Of a stretch of 44,891 nucleotides of DNA, positions 7,504-15,083 are shown piece after piece; position 1 is the stretch's first letter, and the number at the start of each line of letters is the position of its first letter. A program made the position numbers and the translations under genes. The DNA comes from Chloroflexi bacterium CFX6 (lineage in GTDB: Bacteria > Chloroflexota > Anaerolineae > Anaerolineales > Villigracilaceae). The notes beneath the pieces were generated by a model. That model did not search any database, was not told the origin of the DNA, and was given only the letters and a program-made list of their open reading frames with translations. The DNA is taken from assembly GCA_030263595.1 (NCBI GenBank), contig SZPG01000039.1, positions 1-44,891 on the forward strand, in the 5' to 3' direction.

Positions 7504-9139
7504 TACTTTTGATCTTGCTCATCGCATATTCCGCCAGCGCGGTGATCGTCAGTGACGGGTTCACGCCGGGGTTGGCGGGCATCACCGAGCCATCCACCAC
7601 GTACAGACCGGGGTAATTGAAAACTTCAAAGTTCAGGTCAATCACGCCTTCATTTTCATCGCGCCCGAACGGGACGCCGCCCATCAGGTGCGCGGTGGTG
7701 GGGAAGTTGAACAGGCTGTCGGTAAAGGCAGTCTGGGGAATGCCGTCCACTTTTTCGGCGAAGGCGTGCGTGATTTTGCTGGCGAGGGTCAGGTCGCTTG
7801 CGCTGTGTTTCTTCTCGTGTTGAATGACCAGCCCTTTGCGCCCGAAGGTGAAGAAACTGCGCCCCAGGCGGACGCGCGTCAGGTTTTCCTCGGTTTGCAT
7901 CACGAGCAAAATGGTGGTGTAACGCGCCCAGTTCGAGAAGAATTTGGCGTAGAGAAAATCCCATGGACGGCGAAGCATTGCCCAAAGCGTTTTGAGGATG
8001 CGCGCCAGCATGCTGCCTGCGCCGTCAATCAGCGGGGCGGTCATGACGCGGATGAAAGATGCGCCGTCCGAATAACGGACAGGTTCGACGCGCGTGACCT
8101 CATCCGCGTTGAAGATGGAGGAGATGGCGATGCCTTTGGAGTAATCCACGTCCCATTTGCGGGCGGTGACGCCGAGGATGTTCTCGCTGTTGGTGCGGAC
8201 GCGGTTGCCGAGATGCTGCGAGATGCGATGAAGGGATTTCGTCTCGTCGCGGCAGCGGAAGAGCAGTTCCAGCGTCCCAATCGTCCCCGCGGAGACGATC
8301 ACATTGCGGGCGAGAACGGTTTGAGTGCGCTTGAGCAGGCGGGTGGAGTCGCGGTAGATGATGGCATAGCGCGCATCTTTGACGGTGGACAATTGACCAT
8401 TGACCATGGTATCTTGCTTGCCCTTCCGTCGTCCATCGTCCATCGTCAATGGTCGGATGTCGGTCACTTTCACTTCTGCGATCACCTTCGCCCCGTTCTT
8501 TTCCGCGAAGTACAGATAATTTTTGACCAGCGTGTTTTTTGCCCCATAGCGGCATCCGACCATGCATCCGCCGCAGAAATTACAGCCCGTGCGCGCGGGT
8601 CCCGTGCCGCCAAAGAATGGGTCGGCGACCGTCTTGTTTTCCTCGCCGAAAAAGACCCCGACTGGAAGCGGCTCGAAGGTGTGCCCATAACCGAACGACT
8701 CGGCGATCTGTTTGCACACCTCGTCGGCGGGAAGCAGGCGCGGGTTGCGCGTCACGCCGAGCATTTTGCGCGCGGTGGCGTAATGCGGCTGAAGTTCAGT
8801 CTTCCAATCGTTCAGGTGCTTCCACGAAGGCGCGGCAAAGAGACGGTCGTCGGGTTCGATGAGCACGTTGCCGTAGCCGAGGCTCCCGCCGCCCACGCCG
8901 CTCCCGTGCAGGGCGAGCAAGCCGTTCATGAAGGTCATTTCGAAGAAGCCGTGGAAGCGCAGGGCGGGAAGCCAGAGATATTTGAAAAGATTCCAATTCG
9001 ATTTTGGAAAATCCTTGTCCTCGAAGCGTTTGCCGCGTTCGAGGACCAAAACCGAATACCCTTTTTCGGTCAGCCGCATTGCCGAAACGCTGCCCCCAAA
9101 CCCCGAACCGATGATGACGTAGTCGTAGATGTCTGTCAT
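7487..9139 (-). CDS. GMC-type flavin oxidoreductase, cholesterol-oxidase-like
   Basis: 550 residues. The N-terminal Rossmann motif GSGFGG (11-16) binds FAD. GSGVGGGSLGYGNVL (79-93) is the flavin-contact region. A Cys cluster C186/C189/C192/C196 (CNFCGGCMVGC) followed by GAKNTLVKNYL is seen in a ChoD-like branch of GMC proteins. Near the end come TTAHLMGG and VVDGSVMPANPGVNPSLT, which carry the expected His and Asn of the active site. The family oxidises alcohols, sterols in some members; the substrate is unknown here. Residues about 231-255 (TMDDGRRKGKQDTMVNGQL and following) are encoded by a dispersed repeat inserted in frame, and the extreme C terminus is also repeat-derived. It is divergent from the methyltransferase gene. 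Confidence 0.85.
   Translation of the reverse strand: MTDIYDYVIIGSGFGGSVSAMRLTEKGYSVLVLERGKRFEDKDFPKSNWNLFKYLWLPALRFHGFFEMTFMNGLLALHGSGVGGGSLGYGNVLIEPDDRLFAAPSWKHLNDWKTELQPHYATARKMLGVTRNPRLLPADEVCKQIAESFGYGHTFEPLPVGVFFGEENKTVADPFFGGTGPARTGCNFCGGCMVGCRYGAKNTLVKNYLYFAEKNGAKVIAEVKVTDIRPLTMDDGRRKGKQDTMVNGQLSTVKDARYAIIYRDSTRLLKRTQTVLARNVIVSAGTIGTLELLFRCRDETKSLHRISQHLGNRVRTNSENILGVTARKWDVDYSKGIAISSIFNADEVTRVEPVRYSDGASFIRVMTAPLIDGAGSMLARILKTLWAMLRRPWDFLYAKFFSNWARYTTILLVMQTEENLTRVRLGRSFFTFGRKGLVIQHEKKHSASDLTLASKITHAFAEKVDGIPQTAFTDSLFNFPTTAHLMGGVPFGRDENEGVIDLNFEVFNYPGLYVVDGSVMPANPGVNPSLTITALAEYAMSKIKSKDDGR
8383..8455. repeat. Palindromic repeat inside the GMC oxidoreductase gene
   Basis: GACCATTGAC at 8395-8404 and GTCAATGGTC at 8445-8454 form perfect 10-bp inverted arms. 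The right part repeats gtccatcgtc, and the left part carries gacaattgacc as in the copy at 13265. It lies in frame in the coding region and adds about 25 residues. Confidence 0.8.
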
Positions 9140-9248
9140 GATGATCCCTGTGAAGTTGTGTCCCTATTATATCCTTCCCGCGTCGAAAAATTCCCACTTG
9201 CATTAAATCCGTTTCGGCATAAGATGAAAGAGGAGGAACGATGCCGCT

Positions 9249-10052
9249 ATGAAAAAAACTTCGCTGGATCTACTCGCCTGCCCGTGCTGTCATGGATTTT
9301 TGGAGTTGGAGGATGGAAATGAATCCACGCTTCTTTCCGGACGTTTGACCTGTTCCCGCTGCGGGAGGCTTTTTCCCATCGTGGAGGGGATTCCGCATTT
9401 CATAAAGTCTGAGGAACTGACTGGCTTCAACCGCCGCTTTTCGCGCATGTACGATTTGACCGCGTGGGGTTATCGCGCTTTTTCCAAAGTCGCATTTGCG
9501 TTTATCGGCATGAACGAAGAGACAAGTCGCCGCGAGATTACCGACCGACTCGACCCGCAAGGCGGCAAAGTGCTGGAGGTTTCGATCGGTCCCGGTGTGA
9601 ACCTGCCGTACATCGTCCACCGCGCGGATGTGGGCAAGGTCTTCGGTTTGGATATTTCGCTGGGACAGTTGAAAAACTGTCAGCGTTATGCGGCGAAAAA
9701 AGGCTGGGGCGTGGACCTGTTCCTGGGAAACGCCGAACAGTTACCCTTTAAGGATGAGGCGTTCGAGAGCGTCCTCCACGTGGGCGGAATCAACTTCTTC
9801 AACGATAAAAAATCCGCCATCGAAGAAATGATCCGCGTTGCGAAACCGGGCGCGCGCATTTTGGTTGCCGATGAGACCGAGCGCGGCGCAAAAGGCTATG
9901 AAAAAGTGATCCCCGGTTTCAAGGGTTCGTTCGAGGGCAAGCGCGAAGAGGTCGCGCCGCCGATTGACCTCGTGCCGAAGCAGATGCGCGAAACGCGAAT
10001 CTTCGACGCGTGGAAGGGATGGTTTTATTGCATCGAGTTTCGCAAGCCGTGA
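9249..10052 (+). CDS. SAM-dependent methyltransferase with Trm112-like zinc ribbon
   Basis: 267 residues. The N terminus (1-55) is a Trm112-like zinc ribbon: LLACPCC with C11 and C14, then CSRCG with C35 and C38, then LFPIVEGIPHF. A class I methyltransferase domain follows, with SAM motif I VLEVSIGPGVN at about 108-118, acidic motif II GLDIS, and GNAEQLPF before the catalytic-site region. UbiE-like proteins are the nearest relatives by eye; the substrate is unknown. GAGGAGG lies just before a three-codon ORF (ATG CCG CTA TGA at 9241) whose stop overlaps the ATG at 9249, so start choice or coupling is slightly uncertain. Confidence 0.88.
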   Translation: MKKTSLDLLACPCCHGFLELEDGNESTLLSGRLTCSRCGRLFPIVEGIPHFIKSEELTGFNRRFSRMYDLTAWGYRAFSKVAFAFIGMNEETSRREITDRLDPQGGKVLEVSIGPGVNLPYIVHRADVGKVFGLDISLGQLKNCQRYAAKKGWGVDLFLGNAEQLPFKDEAFESVLHVGGINFFNDKKSAIEEMIRVAKPGARILVADETERGAKGYEKVIPGFKGSFEGKREEVAPPIDLVPKQMRETRIFDAWKGWFYCIEFRKP

Positions 10053-10085
10053 GAATTTCGGCGCAGGGAAGAAAATGGTGAAGCG

Positions 10086-10700
10086 ATGAATCTGAATGTG
10101 ATCGAGAATGCCATTCGTTGGGTGGGCGGGGTGTTTGCTTATGCCGCCTTGGGGATCGTGCTTTTCGGTGTCTGGAGAGGCACACAACGGAGGGTAGGAC
10201 GCTCGACAGGTACGGCGGGAAAATTATTGAGGAATTGGTGGTTCTATCTTGCTTCGACGATTTTCTTCTTCGGCATTGCCTGGCTTGGCTGGGTTCCGCT
10301 GAAATGGACATTCCCGCCGCAGGCTCGCATTTGGGTGTTGATATTTGGATCGTTGTCTTATTTCTTTGGGATGGCGTTTGTTCTGTGGGGGCGCCTCGCC
10401 CTCGGGAAAAATTACTTCGTCTCCACGGGGTTTGGCGCGCAGTTATTTGCCGACCATCAACTGATCACGACGGGACCGTATGCCATCGTGCGCCATCCGA
10501 TGTATGCGGGGCTTATGCTCGCTTCGATTGGGGCGTTGCTCCTTTACAACACGTGGACAACGCTGTTTTTCGTGTTCTTCTCCCCTTTGACGATGCTCCG
10601 CGTCCGCCAGGAGGAAACGGCTTTATCGGCGGAATTCGGCGAGGAGTGGAAGGAATATTGCAGGCGGGTGCCCGCGTTCATTCCGCGGTTGAGAAAATAA
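10086..10700 (+). CDS. Isoprenylcysteine carboxyl methyltransferase-like membrane protein
   Basis: 204 residues with about five hydrophobic segments (roughly 12-29, 50-70, 80-100, 138-165). The C-terminal half carries the ICMT/phospholipid methyltransferase signature: LITTGPYAIVRHPMYAG, then an acidic EET and EEWKEYCRRVPAFIPRL. Members methylate small lipophilic or isoprenoid substrates at the membrane using SAM. It starts 33 bp after the soluble methyltransferase on the same strand, so the two are probably co-transcribed. The substrate is not predictable. Confidence 0.85.
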   Translation: MNLNVIENAIRWVGGVFAYAALGIVLFGVWRGTQRRVGRSTGTAGKLLRNWWFYLASTIFFFGIAWLGWVPLKWTFPPQARIWVLIFGSLSYFFGMAFVLWGRLALGKNYFVSTGFGAQLFADHQLITTGPYAIVRHPMYAGLMLASIGALLLYNTWTTLFFVFFSPLTMLRVRQEETALSAEFGEEWKEYCRRVPAFIPRLRK

Positions 10701-10746
10701 ATTCAAACCTACAAATTACCCCCACAAACGTTTAGGATTTTATTAT

Positions 10747-11931
10747 CTACTCGTCTTCAGTACCTTCATCAAAAAGATTATATTGCGCTTGTTCTTCTTT
10801 CAGGAACTGATTTCCAAAGTTTTCAGACAACCCAATAAATTGTTCTAGCGGAACCTTTTTCACGGCTTTGCGCAAATATTTCTCTGTTTCGCTATCGTTC
10901 ATGTGCATCAAGGCATGTTTGAAACCCAGTGCATTGTTCAATACCTGCACGACCTGCCTTGGCCAATACCCGGCGCTCATTTGAATAATTGTTCCTTTCA
11001 CATCTTCCGCCATGCGTTCTATTCTGCTGTTCGCCCCAACTCGATCAACGAGAATAATCGTTGCCATGAAAAATTTCGATCGTCCCAATGAAATCTCGCG
11101 CTCAAAACGGGTTACTTTATCAAGCGAGATTTCAGGATTTCCCCTCCCGATAAAACCAATATCGAATCGAACACCCTTTCCCAATTCGTAAAGCAATGTG
11201 GCGTCACTTTCCCTCTTTTCATTTCTGGAGGAGAGCCAAAAGACCCTTTCATATGCCTGGGGCGGTGGGACAATGTGACGGAAGCCCAAAATATGCAGCA
11301 GGGAACCAAGAACCAGTTTTTCAAATAGCTTGCCGTAGGCTGATTTTTCCGAACCGCGAATGGCAAGCGTCTGAGCGCCGACTGCGTTAAGCAGATAGGT
11401 CAGCCAAAGCCAGTTGAGTTGCGCTTTTTGACCTCCTTGAAAAATTATTTCGCCATGTAGTGAGCCTTTTTCCGCCTTGCGCGCTGCGCTGACTTCGCCG
11501 CATATTTGAATATATCTGTCCCGATATTCCACGATCGCTTCCGGGTTATCCCGCAGGACGTTTTGAAATGCCTTATCCGTTAATCCAAGTATCCACTGCG
11601 CAAGCCACCGCTCGGGTTTGGATATTTTCTTGTTTGTGAGAATATCTGCAGCAATATTGGGGATGCGGTGGATAAAATCCTTCGAGTTTGCCGATCCCTT
11701 GATGAACATTTCCGCCATTGCCAGGTTTAAGGTGGCGATTCTTCGACGCGTGAGCGCTTCGGTCGAATCCCGAAGGTTCTTCCCCGTTAGAATGTCCAGC
11801 ACCACACCGCGAACAACGTCCAAGCCGATTTGTTCAACCAGCCGGCTCCCACTGGCTGATAGCAAATCCAGATCGGTTGCAGAGATCAATTCTGTAATGG
11901 CGTTTCGTGGATTTTTCTTTTTCGCCGGCAT
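10747..11931 (-). CDS. Type II restriction endonuclease, probably CfrBI family
   Basis: 394 residues, starting 8 bp after the methyltransferase stop, with GAGG overlapping that stop. The likely nuclease core is around 195-280: YGKLFEKLVLGSLLHILGF, then ESDATLLYE (D243), VRFDIGFIGRGNPEISLDK (D257) and RFEREI. This resembles what I recall of the CfrBI family, whose founding enzyme cuts CCWWGG. The assignment as the cognate nuclease rests mainly on position and is supported by that resemblance. Coding is AT-richer than the neighbours, as expected for a transferred restriction-modification module. The target site of this enzyme cannot be read from sequence. Confidence 0.7.
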   Translation of the reverse strand: MPAKKKNPRNAITELISATDLDLLSASGSRLVEQIGLDVVRGVVLDILTGKNLRDSTEALTRRRIATLNLAMAEMFIKGSANSKDFIHRIPNIAADILTNKKISKPERWLAQWILGLTDKAFQNVLRDNPEAIVEYRDRYIQICGEVSAARKAEKGSLHGEIIFQGGQKAQLNWLWLTYLLNAVGAQTLAIRGSEKSAYGKLFEKLVLGSLLHILGFRHIVPPPQAYERVFWLSSRNEKRESDATLLYELGKGVRFDIGFIGRGNPEISLDKVTRFEREISLGRSKFFMATIILVDRVGANSRIERMAEDVKGTIIQMSAGYWPRQVVQVLNNALGFKHALMHMNDSETEKYLRKAVKKVPLEQFIGLSENFGNQFLKEEQAQYNLFDEGTEDE

Positions 11932-11939
11932 GTTATCCC

Positions 11940-13130
11940 TCAGAGCAATATGTTATCCGCCTCTATGGGCGGGCAGTTGATCGTGTGAACCTGTCTTGCG
12001 TTCTTTCCCAACCAGGATTTTGCTTCCTCCCGAATAATCGAGATGTACTTTGGATTTTGCTCAAGAAGTACAAACCGCCTGTTCAGTTTGACAGCCGCTC
12101 TCCCGACCGTTCCTATACCGGCAAACGGATCGAGTACAACATCATCCTTAAAGGAGTAATACTTTATTACTTTTTCCGCCAATTCAACGGGAAAAACGGC
12201 GGGGTGACGCGGGTCGTGTGACGGCTTGATCCTCCAGATGTTTGTGCGTTCATAATCGTCCCCAACTTTGGATGCTTTTACGATCTCTTTGTCGGGATGG
12301 GCACGGATATTCCAGTCAATTAATTTGTCGGTGTGCTTCCTGTAAACCAAAACATACTCCGTAACAGGGACGGGCTTGTACTGCAGCGGGTTTCTGTCGG
12401 CTGCAAATCGCCTTCCCCGGCCGGTTGCCCAGCCTGCGCCCTCGGGTTTTTCCCAAATAATATCGTCAATGAAATCATACCCCTCTTCGATGAACAATCT
12501 GTGAACATCAAAAGGCACCGCAATACGTTTTGATGCTTCGCTTCTGCTGGCTCGGCGCACAAGGACCGGCGAGATGTTGATTACAAAGAAACAACCTTCC
12601 GCAAGCACCCGATGAACGTTTTGGATGATCTTACGAATTTTGAGCAGATATTCTTCGTAAGTGACATAGTCGGTATATTCCGGCCGGGCGTTATAGTAGG
12701 GCGGCGAAGTAAAAACCAGATTTACGCTTCCCGCTGGAAGTTTTTGCAAGAGTTCTTCACTATCCCCCTGCGCAATGGTATTTCTCAGGGACGATAATAC
12801 GTAAGTTCCGTTTGTCTTTTTGGCTTTCGCTTTCCTGTGTTCATTCCGCCCGAGCAAACGGGACTCCAGAACATCGGGTTTCGTTGACTTATCCTCGATA
12901 ACCAACGACGTATAGGCGTCAATAACGACCTCCCCGATTCTGTCGTTTGATGCTCTACTGACCAGAGGTACACGCCAGATGTGATATCGATCGTCCACTT
13001 CAGGCAAGCCAAATTCAACGGCATTTTCGAGCCTCGCGCGTTGAAGCCAAAAGGCAGCCACCTTTTTGGCAGATTTCACATCCAGGACATTGTATTTTCG
13101 TTTTGTGGCGACCGTGTGTTTTGTAAGCAT
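11940..13130 (-). CDS. Beta-class DNA methyltransferase of the restriction-modification pair
   Basis: 396 residues. The catalytic motif IV TSPPYY (141-146) precedes the SAM-binding motifs X ([18 protein letters not shown], 309-326) and I (LDPFAGIGT, 333-341), which is the beta-class order. SPPY is typical of N4-cytosine enzymes, so m4C is likely. The region in between (about 195-305) should hold target recognition. Residues 1-110 are an extra N-terminal domain (segments [19 protein letters not shown] and [13 protein letters not shown]) not normally part of such enzymes. It has a PepSY-like look, but I do not recognise it securely. The gene precedes and probably shares a transcript with the endonuclease gene. 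Confidence 0.9.
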   Translation of the reverse strand: MLTKHTVATKRKYNVLDVKSAKKVAAFWLQRARLENAVEFGLPEVDDRYHIWRVPLVSRASNDRIGEVVIDAYTSLVIEDKSTKPDVLESRLLGRNEHRKAKAKKTNGTYVLSSLRNTIAQGDSEELLQKLPAGSVNLVFTSPPYYNARPEYTDYVTYEEYLLKIRKIIQNVHRVLAEGCFFVINISPVLVRRASRSEASKRIAVPFDVHRLFIEEGYDFIDDIIWEKPEGAGWATGRGRRFAADRNPLQYKPVPVTEYVLVYRKHTDKLIDWNIRAHPDKEIVKASKVGDDYERTNIWRIKPSHDPRHPAVFPVELAEKVIKYYSFKDDVVLDPFAGIGTVGRAAVKLNRRFVLLEQNPKYISIIREEAKSWLGKNARQVHTINCPPIEADNILL

Positions 13131-13159
13131 GGTGGTCCTATTTTACCATTTACAATCTT

Positions 13160-13231
13160 TCACATTCCCGCCGTCCCACACGCGGAGAGGGTCAGGCTGA
13201 TCGCAAAGAACAGTGAGAGGAATTTTTTCAT
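13160..13231 (-). pseudogene. Remnant or tiny lipoprotein: signal peptide only
   Basis: A 23-codon frame encodes MKKFLSLFFAISLTLSACG followed by TAGM and a stop. That is a perfect lipoprotein signal peptide with a lipobox (LSAC) and nothing behind it. It is probably the 5' end of a lost lipoprotein gene, cut off near the methyltransferase start. An entericidin-like mini-lipoprotein is possible but this is shorter than those. Its upstream side abuts the repeat before the gamma-glutamyltransferase gene. Confidence 0.5.
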
Positions 13232-13264
13232 CGTCCACCTCGTTGAATGGAATTATACTTCCAT

Positions 13265-13317
13265 CAGACCATGGACGACGGACAATTGACCGTGGTCACC
13301 GGTCTATCGTCCATCGC
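13265..13317. repeat. Palindromic repeat (gtccatcgtc family) before gamma-glutamyltransferase
   Basis: It contains gaccatggacgacgg, gacaattgaccgtggtcacc and ctatcgtccatcg, sharing words with the copies at 7444 and 8383. It ends 18 bp before the gene's ATG, so it is transcribed as part of the leader. Confidence 0.7.
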
Positions 13318-13335
13318 CGCCTCAAAGAGGAAACC

Positions 13336-14991
13336 ATGCCCAACACCACTTTCACATCCCGCCGTTCGCCTGTTTACGCCCGCCGCGGAATTGTCGCCAC
13401 CTCACAGCCGCTGGCAACCGCCGCAGGCATCGAAGTTCTTTCCAAAGGCGGCAATGCTGCCGATGCCGCTGTTGCCGCCGCCGCCGCGCTCAACGTTACC
13501 GAGCCGACCTCTACAGGAATCGGCGGGGATATGTTCGCCTTGTATTACGACGCGCAGACTCGGCAGGTGACTGCCCTGAACGGATCGGGACGCGCCTCGT
13601 CCGCGCTGACGCTTGAGCGGCTAAAGAACGAGGGACTCCTCGCGGATAGTTTGCCGCCGTTCCACCCCCATACCATTACCGTCCCTGGGGCGTGCGCGGG
13701 CTGGTGTGACTTAATTCAGAAGCACGGCTCGCTTTCGATGAGCGAAATCCTCGCGCCTGCCATTCGACTCGCGGAGGAAGGCTTTCCCGTCGCGCCGATC
13801 ACTGCTCACTTTTGGGCGCGCGGCGCGGAGCGGCAGCTCAAGTCTGCGTTGAACGGGCAGGAGTTGACCATTGACGGGCGCGCGCCGAAGGCTGGCGAAG
13901 TCTTCCGCAACCCCGGGCTGGCGCGCACGTTCAAGGTGGTGGCGGAGCGGGGCGCTGTCGGGTTTTACCAGGGTCCCATTGCAGAATCAATTGTCGCCGT
14001 AATCAAAGAGGCGGGCGGATGTATGACGATGGATGATCTCGCGTCGCATGTGTCCACGTGGGACAAGCCCATCTCCGTTGATTATCGCGGGCTGCGCGTG
14101 TATGAATGTCCGCCGAACGGACAGGGCATCACGGCGCTCATTGCGTTGAACATCCTCGAAGGCTTTGATTTGGCTGGGTTGGATGCAGCCTCGCCCGAAA
14201 AGATGCACTTGATGATCGAGGCGCTGCGCCTTGCGTTCGCCGATGCAAAGTGGTACGTGGCAGACCCTGCGTTTGTGAATATCCCTGTCAGCGAATTGCT
14301 CTCGAAAGAGTATGCAGCGGAGAGACGCAAATTAATCAAAACGCAAAACGCGACGGTGGATGTGATGCGGGGGACTCCTGTCGCATCCTCGGATACGGTG
14401 TATTTGAGCGTGGTGGACGGGATGGGGAATGCGTGCTCGTTCATCAACAGCAATTACATGGGTTTTGGCACGGGCATCGTGCCGAAAGGCTGGGGCTTCA
14501 CCCTGCAAAACCGCGGACACAACTTCAGTCTCGACCCGAATCATCCCAACTGCCTTGCACCCGGTAAACGACCGTATCACACGATCATCCCTGCAATGGT
14601 GACAAGACCCCCCTCTCCCTCTGGGAAAGGGGGCGGGGGTGAGGGCGAATCGTTGTATGCTTCGTACGGCGTCATGGGCGGATTCATGCAGCCGCAGGGA
14701 CACGTGCAAGTGCTCTCCGCGCTGAAAGATGCGGGACTCGACCCGCAGTCCGCGCTGGATTTGCCGCGCTTCTGCATTGACGTGGAAGAGTCGGGCGGGC
14801 GCGTCGCCATCGAAGAAGGGATGCCAAAAACAACCATGGACGCCCTGCAAAAAATGGGGCATCCATTGTATGAAGTAACAGGCTACGAGCGCGCGTTATT
14901 CGGCAGGGGACAGGTGATTTTGCGCGATGAATCGGGCGTGCTGTGCGGCGGAAGCGACCCAAGAGCCGATGGGGTTGCGGGGAGTTTGTGA
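13336..14991 (+). CDS. ggt: Gamma-glutamyltransferase
   Basis: An N-terminal-nucleophile hydrolase that cleaves or transfers the gamma-glutamyl group of glutathione and similar compounds, after splitting itself into two subunits. From the ATG at 13336 (after AAAGAGG) it has 551 residues. GGNAADAAVAAAAAL and GIGGDMF are typical of the large subunit. The self-cleavage/catalytic Thr is T354 in SSDTVYLSVVD, followed by NSNYMGFGTGIVP. The tail GVMGGFMQPQGH and GGSDPRADG is typical too. No signal peptide is evident, unlike the periplasmic enzymes. Residues 425-438 (PPSPSGKGGGGEG) are an in-frame repeat insertion. An upstream extension in the same frame is repeat-derived and not used. Confidence 0.93.
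   Translation: MPNTTFTSRRSPVYARRGIVATSQPLATAAGIEVLSKGGNAADAAVAAAAALNVTEPTSTGIGGDMFALYYDAQTRQVTALNGSGRASSALTLERLKNEGLLADSLPPFHPHTITVPGACAGWCDLIQKHGSLSMSEILAPAIRLAEEGFPVAPITAHFWARGAERQLKSALNGQELTIDGRAPKAGEVFRNPGLARTFKVVAERGAVGFYQGPIAESIVAVIKEAGGCMTMDDLASHVSTWDKPISVDYRGLRVYECPPNGQGITALIALNILEGFDLAGLDAASPEKMHLMIEALRLAFADAKWYVADPAFVNIPVSELLSKEYAAERRKLIKTQNATVDVMRGTPVASSDTVYLSVVDGMGNACSFINSNYMGFGTGIVPKGWGFTLQNRGHNFSLDPNHPNCLAPGKRPYHTIIPAMVTRPPSPSGKGGGGEGESLYASYGVMGGFMQPQGHVQVLSALKDAGLDPQSALDLPRFCIDVEESGGRVAIEEGMPKTTMDALQKMGHPLYEVTGYERALFGRGQVILRDESGVLCGGSDPRADGVAGSL
14607..14646. repeat. C-rich/G-rich repeat inside the gamma-glutamyltransferase gene
   Basis: A ccccctctccctctggg half followed by a gggaaagggggcgggggtgag half forms an imperfect palindrome. 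It resembles the intergenic palindrome at 1424-1443 and interrupts a normally compact segment between MVTR and LYASYG in the protein. Confidence 0.7.
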
Positions 14992-15013
14992 GTTTCAACC
15001 AGAGATAAACAAA

Positions 15014-15060
15014 GATAAACGGAGATGAACGAGGAAAATCTTTGTTCATCTCCGTTTATC
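15014..15060. terminator. 17-bp inverted repeat between convergent genes
   Basis: GATAAACGGAGATGAAC at 15014-15030 pairs perfectly with GTTCATCTCCGTTTATC at 15044-15060 around a 13-base loop. It lies 22 bp after the ggt stop and 24 bp before the stop of the opposing ATPase gene. It may end transcription from both sides, although no long T-run follows. A direct repeat of agataaac precedes it. Confidence 0.6.
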
Positions 15061-15083
15061 ACTGGTGATTTTTACGCTTGCTG

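Noticed and set aside
7688..9322. 544-codon open frame on the plus strand
   Set aside because: Antisense to the clear GMC oxidoreductase; the product has no motifs.
13213..13335. N-terminal extension of gamma-glutamyltransferase
   Set aside because: It is encoded by the palindromic repeat and the lipoprotein remnant read backwards; the ATG at 13336 has its own ribosome site.
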